The translations under genes were made by a program, and so were the position numbers. A stretch of 64,000 bases of DNA from Brucella tritici. Lineage in GTDB: Bacteria > Pseudomonadota > Alphaproteobacteria > Rhizobiales > Rhizobiaceae. The notes beneath the pieces were generated by a model that worked only from the letters and a program-made list of their open reading frames with translations, was not told where the DNA came from and searched no databases. Location: assembly GCF_008932295.1 (NCBI RefSeq), contig NZ_WBWA01000018.1, forward strand, positions 34,112 through 98,111. Direction: 5' to 3'. Below, in pieces: positions 57,436-64,000 of this stretch (the stretch's first letter is position 1; every line of letters begins with the position of its first letter).

Positions 57436-58950
57436 TCAATTTGCTGATGGACTCTGATACCGCTCCACAATGTCGTGATTAATCGACTGCAACGCTTGCT
57501 GAATACGCAAATAGTCGTCGAAATAGCCGTCATAAAACCGAACGGAAGCCGCTTCTGGTTCATGTACGGCAACAACACGCACCTTACGTGCGAGCTCATT
57601 GGAATTTTGGATCAGACCAGCGCCCAGTCCGGCCACCAATGCAATTCCAAAGCTAGCATCGGCGTTTTCAGTCAATTCGACACGCGTATCCAGGACATTG
57701 GCGAGAATCTGTCGCCAGAGTGGACTGCGTGCTCCGCCACCCGTCGCCCGCAACATATCAAACCGAATGCCACTGGCGACAAACTGTCGGCGGCAATCAC
57801 GCAACGAGCATGCAACCCCCTCATAAAGCGCGCGGATCAGATGCCCCGGCCCGTGCTGGAACGACATTCCGACATAGCTGGCACGCAGTTTTGGATCGAA
57901 ATAAGGCGCACGTTCGCCGTTAAGATAGGGATGAAAGAACAACCCATCAGAACCTGCAGGAATATTTCGCGCCAAAGCCTCCATCTCGTCATAGCTCTTG
58001 CCACCACCATCCGAGCCGGCAAAGGCCGTTTTACGTAGCCAGGCGTGAGCGGAAGCACAGGAATTGGTTCCGGCAATCTGAAACCACATATGTTCGGGGT
58101 AATAGGGATAGGAAACCAGAGACTGTGTCGGGTTTGGCTCATTGCGCATACAACTCATTGTGGCCGCCGTGGCAAGTTTCACCACACCGATACCGTAATC
58201 CAGCATTCCTGCCCCGATGTCTTCCGCAGCCGTGTCCGACATACCGCATATCACGGGCGTGCCTTCGCGCAATCCGGTCTCGGCTGCCGCCCGGCCGACA
58301 ACAGTGCCCACAATGTCGGTGGATTTCACGATTGTAGGCAAAGTCTCCAAACGCCAGTCGATCAGCTGGCAGATTTCACCCGACCAGGACTTCGTCACAT
58401 CATCCACCATCAATGTACCGTAGGCGTCAGTGATATCGGTACACCAGTCTCCTGTCAGTTTTGAACGCAGCCAGTCCTTGGCCAGATACACCCGCTCAAC
58501 CTTACGCACGAGATCGGGCTCATACTCGTTCAGCCACATCAAGTGCGGTAACGTCCAAGTGGGCGTAACCTTGTTCTTCGACTTCCGCCGGATCAGCTTA
58601 TCCGCCCGCTGGATGAGCTTTTGGCACTGATCACCAGTACGTTGGTCGTTCCACATGATTGCACGACGCAGCGGATTACCCGCCGCGTCGGCAAGAACCG
58701 CCGAATGAGCGCCGGCAGAAAAGGAAATCGCAACAATCTGATCCGCCGACACATCCGCCTTGCTCACGGCCTGTGCCACAGACTTCTGGAGTGCAATCCA
58801 CCAATCCTGAGGATCCTGCTCACTCCAGCCTGCCAGAGGGGCGTGAGTAGGGACCGCATGAGCTCCCTCCCCTTTGCATTGACCGTCAAGAGTAATGAGG
58901 CTTACTTTTAGCGAACCTGCGCCAAGATCTATGCCGAGCAGCAATTGCAT
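57436..58950 (-). CDS. FGGY-family carbohydrate kinase (xylulokinase-like)
   Basis: A 504-residue sugar kinase of normal length: N-terminal LLGIDLGAGSLKVSLITLDG phosphate loop, IMWNDQRTGDQCQKL, PVICGMSDTAAEDIGAGMLD with the catalytic Asp, and LRATGGGARSPLWRQILANV in the second domain. It transfers ATP phosphate to a sugar, keto-sugar or polyol. Its neighbours are the FAD oxidase (20 bases upstream) and the aminotransferase. An aminotransferase with a sugar kinase suggests an amino sugar-alcohol or similar substrate, but that is inference. Confidence 0.9.
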   Translation of the reverse strand: MQLLLGIDLGAGSLKVSLITLDGQCKGEGAHAVPTHAPLAGWSEQDPQDWWIALQKSVAQAVSKADVSADQIVAISFSAGAHSAVLADAAGNPLRRAIMWNDQRTGDQCQKLIQRADKLIRRKSKNKVTPTWTLPHLMWLNEYEPDLVRKVERVYLAKDWLRSKLTGDWCTDITDAYGTLMVDDVTKSWSGEICQLIDWRLETLPTIVKSTDIVGTVVGRAAAETGLREGTPVICGMSDTAAEDIGAGMLDYGIGVVKLATAATMSCMRNEPNPTQSLVSYPYYPEHMWFQIAGTNSCASAHAWLRKTAFAGSDGGGKSYDEMEALARNIPAGSDGLFFHPYLNGERAPYFDPKLRASYVGMSFQHGPGHLIRALYEGVACSLRDCRRQFVASGIRFDMLRATGGGARSPLWRQILANVLDTRVELTENADASFGIALVAGLGAGLIQNSNELARKVRVVAVHEPEAASVRFYDGYFDDYLRIQQALQSINHDIVERYQSPSAN

Positions 58951-58970
58951 TCCCTTACCGCCTTGCCCGT

Positions 58971-60485
58971 TCAGCCGTTAATGCTAACTGCATCTGCAGC
59001 CGACCGCAGCCCCAGCTTGCCTGGGTTGACCAGGTTTTCTGGGTCCAGGTAATCTTTAATTGCCTGAACCAGATCTAGCCCTACACCGAGTTCATTCTTC
59101 ATCCACTTGCCCCGGAAGACGCCAACACCGTGGTGATGAGAAATCGAACCGCCATTGTCTAGCGCGAGCTGCTGTAGCACATCCCATATCGCCGCGTGCT
59201 GTGGCAAAGCTACCTCGTCGTCCATCGGCGGCAAGCGGAAGGTCATATACTGGCAAGCACCATCAGGATAGACGTGCGACCAATGCGAGCCAAAATGGAC
59301 GTCCTCATTGATTGCCTTAACGGCCGCTTTCATCTTGGTGTAGGCATCATTAAGCCGGTCGTAAGGCAGCACCACCTCTACCGTGTCCATGAAATACCCC
59401 TGATCGGTCCAACGCTGCGACAGCGAAACGTAACGCGATTCCAGCCAGTCATTGAAGGCGTCGAGCGGCGCGATCTTGCCACCCTCCGAGTGGACGATAT
59501 CGAGGGCAATCTTCTTCTCGGCGGCGACGAGTTCGCGATGCCCCGAAAACGAAAGGAACGTCATCACGGGGCGGCTTTTGAACTCATCCTGACCCTCTGT
59601 CCGGCTGGCTGTTTCCGCATCATCATAGATGCGAACAATCGCCGGACGGAGTTCGGCCTGCATGATGCGGCGCGCTGCACTGACAGCCTTTTCGACATCG
59701 GCGTAGGCAATGACGAGGTTCTCGACTACTTCTGGCTTACGCCAGATGCGCAATGTCAGCTCGGTGATAACCCCCAACACACCTTCGCTGCCAATGAAGA
59801 TATCCTTAACCGACGGACCGACGGCGCGTCTCGCTTCTGGAGTGATGGCCATCATCTGCCCATCCGGTAAGACAACTTTCAGACCGACTACAATATCCTC
59901 GATCTTGCCATAACGGCTGCTCGCCTGCCCGCCACCGCGACAGGCGGCCCAGCCACCGACCGTCGAAATCTTGATCGATTGCGGATAGTGCCCTGCTGTC
60001 CAACCAACTGCATTTAAAGCTTCCTCAAATGCCCAGCCATTCATTCCTGCCTGCACCGTAACGAGGTGATTGATCTCATCAATATGCAGAATTTTATCGA
60101 GGCGGGTCAGATCGATTACCAGCTCATTACATAGTGGGATGGTCCCGCCCAGTACACCTGAACTCGTTCCGACAGGAATGACACGGATGCCATTGGCACG
60201 GGAAAATTTCATGACCTCGGAAATATCTTCCGCGCTCGCAGGACGTACCACAGCAACAGGCAATGTGCCCGGCAATCTTCCGGAGCGGTAGCAGAACTTG
60301 GCGTATGGCAGGCTGTCACGGCCGTAAGAAAGCCTAGTCTCCTGATCCGTCAGGACATTGTCCTTACCCACGAGCTCGTGCAGTTGCGCAACGAACTCAT
60401 CATTGAGAGTTGGCGATACGGCCAACTGCTTCAACCCACTCAATTCAGCTTCATTGAAACGTACGGCTATGTTGTTGCTTGACAC
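58971..60485 (-). CDS. FAD-binding oxidase (alkyldihydroxyacetone-phosphate synthase / glycolate oxidase type)
   Basis: A 504-residue PCMH-type flavoprotein. The FAD domain has RPASAEDISEVMKFSRANGI and VIPVGTSSGVLGGTIPL, then STVGGWAACRGGGQASSRYG and FIGSEGVLGVITELTLRIW. The C-terminal cap has ISHHHGVGVFRG and DYLDPENLVNPGKLG. The His triplet matches that of alkyl-DHAP synthases, though bacterial relatives are mostly oxidoreductases. I start at GTG 60485, behind GAGATGG; the first ATG (60524) lies upstream of the predicted transcription start and its codons coincide with the operator. It is the first gene of the LacI operon. Confidence 0.87.
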   Translation of the reverse strand: MSSNNIAVRFNEAELSGLKQLAVSPTLNDEFVAQLHELVGKDNVLTDQETRLSYGRDSLPYAKFCYRSGRLPGTLPVAVVRPASAEDISEVMKFSRANGIRVIPVGTSSGVLGGTIPLCNELVIDLTRLDKILHIDEINHLVTVQAGMNGWAFEEALNAVGWTAGHYPQSIKISTVGGWAACRGGGQASSRYGKIEDIVVGLKVVLPDGQMMAITPEARRAVGPSVKDIFIGSEGVLGVITELTLRIWRKPEVVENLVIAYADVEKAVSAARRIMQAELRPAIVRIYDDAETASRTEGQDEFKSRPVMTFLSFSGHRELVAAEKKIALDIVHSEGGKIAPLDAFNDWLESRYVSLSQRWTDQGYFMDTVEVVLPYDRLNDAYTKMKAAVKAINEDVHFGSHWSHVYPDGACQYMTFRLPPMDDEVALPQHAAIWDVLQQLALDNGGSISHHHGVGVFRGKWMKNELGVGLDLVQAIKDYLDPENLVNPGKLGLRSAADAVSING

Positions 60486-60506
60486 TGGGCCATCTCGACT
60501 TTGATT

Positions 60507-60554
60507 GAACAAACGTTTGTTCATTGTGCTATTGGATTTTTAATTTCATGTCAA
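60507..60554 (-). promoter_or_regulatory. LacI-operon promoter with perfect operator GAACAAACGTTTGTTC
   Basis: On the minus strand TTGACA (60554-60549) is 17 bases from TAGCAC (60531-60526). The operator at 60507-60522 is a perfect 16-base palindrome with a central CG, as LacI proteins prefer, and covers the expected start of transcription. A repressor bound here would block the whole operon. Confidence 0.68.
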
Positions 60555-60695
60555 TATACCGTCTCCGAGAATTGTGTTGTTTTGCTGCGTGAATTGACCC
60601 CGCTTTTTTGTTGCCGTGATCGTTAGGAGAATTTAACCACTGGAAAATATGTCGGTAACTTAGCCCAGCTCCGACATTTCTCCTTGGCCCGAGCA

Positions 60696-60964
60696 TTAGG
60701 AGTTTTTTCCAAGCATCTCCTTCAGAGCCGATACGTCCAGCATCGCGTCAGCCAAAAGACGTCTCAATTTGGCATTCTCGTCCTCAAGAGACTTCAGGCG
60801 CTTGGCGTCGGACACGTCGATGCCGCCATAATTCGAGCGTCATTTGCAAAACGTCGCATCACTGACGCTGTGCCTTCTGCACAACTCAACGGTCGACATC
60901 CAAGCCTGATGCTCCTTCAATATTTTCCGATGATCTGTTCTTCGCTGAAGCGGGATCGTTTCAT
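60696..60964 (-). pseudogene. IS3-family (IS407-like) orfA remnant
   Basis: The minus strand starts MKRSRFSEEQIIG and, after a lost base near 60920, continues LKEHQAWMSTVELCRRHSV and SDATFCK. It then meets TGA where relatives have Trp, and resumes with RSNYGGIDVSDAKRLKSLED, ENAKLRRLLADAMLDVSAL and KEMLGKNS before a proper stop. This is the complete length of an IS3 OrfA with one frameshift and one nonsense codon. No OrfB follows, so the element is dead. Confidence 0.8.
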
Positions 60965-61099
60965 GTTCCGTCTCCTTCTCCGGAGAACAGACCAACCAAA
61001 TTGCGAGGACATTTCAGGGGAGCAGATCACCTATAGTCTCGCCACCACCGAGCTTTGAGATGGAGCATCAAGTTGGCTTAGAGGATCAAGGACATGTGA

Positions 61100-61327
61100 A
61101 TGCCGCTGGTCATCGTTACCAGCAAGTTCAGCCATTGGGCATTTCCCAATACCGATTATGTTTTCGAGGCGCATTCCGCCGTCAGAACCTACTGGGATTC
61201 CACGGCGGCAATCAATGTGGTCCTCAATTTGACGATCGATGCCATTGCGGTGAAGCTCGGACCGAAAGCGCTGCAACATTACGAGAAAATACGAGAAATG
61301 GCCGACGCTCAGGTACAAAATAGATGA
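61100..61327 (+). pseudogene. C-terminal fragment of an RpiR-like SIS-domain regulator
   Basis: A 75-codon frame reads MPLVIVTSKFSHWAFPNTDY, VFEAHSAVRTYWDSTAAINV, VLNLTIDAIAVKLGPKALQH and YEKIREMADAQ. The pattern of a strand followed by a substrate-site loop and closing helices (AVKLGPKALQHYEKI) resembles the C-terminal sugar-isomerase domain of RpiR/MurR regulators. A stop lies just upstream in frame, and the N-terminal DNA-binding half is missing. IS debris adjoins it, which explains the loss. The family call is by eye. Confidence 0.5.
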
Positions 61328-61505
61328 AATTTAATGGCGTAATTTGACGGATGTAACGAGGTTTACTCATTTCCCGAAGCAGAGCCACCCCAACTTTGTC
61401 GGCTTTGACAGGGGGCAGACCCGGCTTTTTTATGCAGTATCTTTTTGTTTTTACGCACTTTTTGAACGCCGTTTCGAGCTTTTCGACATACGATCTCAAC
61501 CGACA

Positions 61506-61533
61506 TAAAAAAGCAGGGCTTCCGCCCTGCTTT
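61506..61533 (-). terminator. rho-independent terminator of prc
   Basis: AAAGCAGGGC (61510-61519) pairs with GCCCTGCTTT (61524-61533) around a four-base loop. On the minus strand the stem runs into a T-run (A-rich at 61506-61512 on the plus strand). It begins four bases after the protease stop codon. Confidence 0.85.
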
Positions 61534-61536
61534 CAA

Positions 61537-63657
61537 CTAGTTGGCTGCACGTTTAGGTGCATTGTTTTGTAAATCAACCAAATCGTTCACAATAGCGGCT
61601 GCCTCATTTTGTAGAACGTCTGTCGCGCTCTTCCGGTTTTTCTCAATGGCGAGATCAGCACTCAAGCTTCGCTCGTTCGATTGCAGGCCGTCATCAATCT
61701 GCGTATCGATGCCATCATTGACTTTTCCGCGCGCCTTGGTCCGCTTTTCCTGAACGGCCATCTCGTTGCGACGTTCTGTTTCATTGAGGGAGATGACTGT
61801 CTTCTCGCGCTGCGCCTTCAGCGTTGCCACATCTTGCACAAAGTCCTGGAATTCCGGGCTTTTCTGCACGCGCTCATCGTGCAGGCTTTGCAGCTTTGGC
61901 AACAACGTCTTTATGGCGTCCGAAAACTTGTATTTTGCTGCCTTGACCTGTGACCAGGGCAAGGCATTGTCGAAGCTTGATTCACCGACAAGTTTGAGAT
62001 CGAAAAGCCCCGGCAGGCTGATATCAGGCGTCACGCCGCGCAATTGCGTTGTCCCACCGTCAATCCGAAAGAACTGGGCGACTGTGAATTTAAGCTCGCC
62101 ATATTCCGGTTTAGGATTTTTGGCCACTTCGTCGAGATCAACAACGGTCTGTACGGTTCCCTTGCCGAAACTCGTTTCGCCGATGACCACGCCACGTCCA
62201 TAATCCTGTATCGCCGCAGCAAAAATTTCGGAAGCCGAAGCGGACCCGCGATTGATCAACACGCCCAGCGGCCCCTTCCACGCGGGCGTAGGAAAACTGT
62301 CGCTTTCAACCTTGACTTCACCGCTTGCATTGCGCTGCTGGACCACAGGCCCTTTTCCAACAAACAGGCCAGTCAGATCAATCGCCTCACTGAGTGAGCC
62401 GCCACCGTTGTTGCGGAGATCGATCAAAATGCCATCGACCTTGTCCTGCTTCAGCTCTGCAATGAGCTTTGCAACATCGCGGCTTGCACTCCTGTAATTC
62501 TTGTCGCCTTTGCGTCGCGCTTCGATATCTTCATAGAACGCTGGCAGAGTGATCACTCCGATCTTACGCGAAGCGTCTCCCTCCTTCACTGAAAGAACCT
62601 TCTTCTGCGCGGCCTGCTTATCGAGACTGATCTTGTCACGAACCAGAGTGATGACGTGGTGCTTGCCATCCGGGCCAGCATCAACCGGCAGAATATCGAG
62701 CCGCACAGTTGATCCCTTGTCCCCGCGGATCATCTGCACCACCTCATCAAGACGCATGCCGATCACTTCCTTGATCGGGCCTTCTGTGCCCTGCCCAACG
62801 CCAACGATACGATCACCCACGGCGAGCTTACCTGATGACTGCGCCGGGCCACCCGCAACCAGTTCGCGAATGGTCGTATAATCATCCCTTTCCTGAAGAA
62901 CGGCACCTATGCCGACCAGAGACAGCTTCATTGAGATATCAAATTCGGCTGAGGCCTTTGCGCCGAAATAATCGGTATGAGGATCGACCGATGTCGTGTA
63001 GGCAGCCATGAATGACTGGAAGGCATCGTCGCTGTTATATTTAAACGTGCGCTCAATGGAATTTTCGTAGCGTTTATCGAGCGTCTTGCGAATAGTCGCA
63101 TCATCTTTGCCGGCCAGCTTCAGGCGCAGCCAATCGTTCTTGACGCGCTTGCGCCACAGGTCATCGCTTTCCTCAGTCGATCGCGGCCAGGGGGCCTTGT
63201 CGCGCACGATCGCGAAATCTTCCTGCTTGCTGAAATCGAAGCCCTGCTTGAGCAGGCTGCGCGCAAACGTCATGCGCTCAATGATGCGCATCTGGTAAGT
63301 ATTGAAGATGGTAAACGGGATGGTCAAATCCTGACGTTCGATAGCGTCATCGATTTCCTTGCTGCCCGTCAAGAACTTGTCGACATCCGCCTGCAGAAAG
63401 ATGAGCCGATCCGGGTCCAGCGAGTCGATAAACCGGTTCATAATCCGGACCGACAACGCATCATCCAGCACGATGGGCCGGTAATGAAAACGCGTAAGAA
63501 ACTCTGCCGTCAGATGAGCGGCTTCAACTTGCTCCGGCGATGGCTTCAAAACGGCAGGTGAACTGACTTCAAGAGCATGCGCCGATGAAATGCCTGCCAG
63601 GAAGAGACAAACCAAACCAATTTTGATGCGTTTCAAGCTATGTTCCAATTCCGACAT
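61537..63657 (-). CDS. prc: periplasmic carboxy-terminal processing protease (tail-specific protease Prc/Tsp, S41)
   Basis: A 706-residue protease. ATG 63657 begins a signal peptide (LKRIKIGLVCLFLAGISSAHA); upstream codons lack protein character. The order is an N-terminal helical domain, a PDZ domain (about residues 205-300, VAGGPAQSSGKLAVGDRIVG), then the S41 catalytic domain with GSASASEIFAAAIQDYGRG (catalytic Ser) and GETSFGKGTVQT (catalytic Lys), and a C-terminal DUF3340-type tail. This matches E. coli Prc (about 680 residues), which trims or degrades periplasmic proteins by their C-termini. It is a housekeeping-type gene beside IS remnants. Confidence 0.93.
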   Translation of the reverse strand: MSELEHSLKRIKIGLVCLFLAGISSAHALEVSSPAVLKPSPEQVEAAHLTAEFLTRFHYRPIVLDDALSVRIMNRFIDSLDPDRLIFLQADVDKFLTGSKEIDDAIERQDLTIPFTIFNTYQMRIIERMTFARSLLKQGFDFSKQEDFAIVRDKAPWPRSTEESDDLWRKRVKNDWLRLKLAGKDDATIRKTLDKRYENSIERTFKYNSDDAFQSFMAAYTTSVDPHTDYFGAKASAEFDISMKLSLVGIGAVLQERDDYTTIRELVAGGPAQSSGKLAVGDRIVGVGQGTEGPIKEVIGMRLDEVVQMIRGDKGSTVRLDILPVDAGPDGKHHVITLVRDKISLDKQAAQKKVLSVKEGDASRKIGVITLPAFYEDIEARRKGDKNYRSASRDVAKLIAELKQDKVDGILIDLRNNGGGSLSEAIDLTGLFVGKGPVVQQRNASGEVKVESDSFPTPAWKGPLGVLINRGSASASEIFAAAIQDYGRGVVIGETSFGKGTVQTVVDLDEVAKNPKPEYGELKFTVAQFFRIDGGTTQLRGVTPDISLPGLFDLKLVGESSFDNALPWSQVKAAKYKFSDAIKTLLPKLQSLHDERVQKSPEFQDFVQDVATLKAQREKTVISLNETERRNEMAVQEKRTKARGKVNDGIDTQIDDGLQSNERSLSADLAIEKNRKSATDVLQNEAAAIVNDLVDLQNNAPKRAAN

Positions 63658-63885
63658 TGAGCGCCTAGTTCCAACCCTTGTTGAGCAATTATGGTTTTTT
63701 GGCAACCCTCTGTATAAACTGATCAGGAGCATGTGATCGCTTCGCTTTTGCATAAGACCATAAAGTTCGAGGCAAAATCACGTTGCTTTATGCCTGTCGC
63801 ATTGGTGGCCTGGAACACATCACGGAAAATGTGACACGGTGTGCGGAACAAGATAGACGTCAAGACAAACCATTAGGGTCCAGAC

Positions 63886-64000
63886 TCAATTGATCCACCA
63901 TGTGACGATGGCGGCGATGTAGCAGGTTGCTGCGAAGTTAATCATGAGCTTGTCATATCGTGTCGCGACACGCCTCCAGTCCTTGAGGCGGCAGAAGGTG
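63886..64000 (-). CDS. IS5-family transposase, C-terminal part, runs off the window
   Basis: On the minus strand the end of a frame reads TFCRLKDWRRVATRYDKLMI, NFAATCYIAAIVTWWIN and stops at 63886-63888. R-RVATRYDKL is the conserved C-terminal helix of IS5 transposases of the IS1031/IS427 kind. GGTCCAGACTC just beyond the stop is probably the element's terminal repeat. The rest lies beyond 64000, so completeness cannot be judged. Confidence 0.8.
   Translation of the reverse strand, partial: TFCRLKDWRRVATRYDKLMINFAATCYIAAIVTWWIN

Overview
The window looks like part of the accessory replicon (probably chromosome 2) of an alphaproteobacterium of the Brucella/Ochrobactrum group. The reasons are style and content rather than a database match: moderately high GC, tightly packed catabolic operons each with its own ABC importer and regulator, opine-type oxidase genes, and IS5/IS3 debris. 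No tRNA, rRNA or CRISPR array was seen.

Layout. (1) 1-754: the C-terminus of an unidentified gene and a decayed IS5-type transposase. (2) 755-9649, minus strand: one long operon holding a polar-amino-acid ABC importer, an N,N-dimethylformamidase (DMFase) large-subunit-like protein, a class III aminotransferase, a beta-keto acid cleavage enzyme (BKACE), a GNAT acetyltransferase, an acetylpolyamine/histone-deacetylase-like hydrolase and a thioesterase. A LysR gene lies divergent to it. (3) 10766-18203: a second LysR gene, then a basic-amino-acid/opine-type importer, a three-subunit opine-oxidase-like flavoenzyme and RidA. (4) 18441-21075: an intact-looking IS427-type IS5 element, a broken IS3 element and an interrupted unknown ORF. 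(5) 21123-38505: a catabolic region with a dipeptide-type importer, an IclR regulator, a fused-E1/lipoyl-E2 2-oxo acid (acetoin-type) dehydrogenase, beta-oxidation enzymes, a CoA-transferase, a semialdehyde dehydrogenase and a shikimate-dehydrogenase-like gene carrying an in-frame stop. (6) 38572-47171: a spermidine/putrescine-type importer, a GSAM-like aminotransferase and a second DMFase-like protein, bracketed by two closely related GntR regulators. (7) 47225-49298: a divergent tetronate-type kinase and class II aldolase. (8) 49571-60485, minus strand: a LacI-controlled operon with an FAD oxidase, FGGY kinase, aminotransferase, PotABCD-type importer and alcohol dehydrogenase. (9) 60696-64000: IS3 and RpiR remnants, the periplasmic protease gene prc, and an IS5 transposase running off the end.

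The most interesting material is regulatory and combinatorial. Two DMFase-like proteins sit in separate operons, each with an aminotransferase and an importer and neither with a recognisable small subunit. Three families of palindromic operators can be read directly: TGGAATTnAATTTCA in three divergent intergenic regions (IclR candidate), TGATATATCA in the GntR cluster, and GAACAAACGTTTGTTC in the LacI operon. They tie genes kilobases apart into regulons. In the LacI operon the operator position also argues for start codons downstream of the first ATGs. Substrates are not identified; pathway statements are inference from gene families and neighbourhood.
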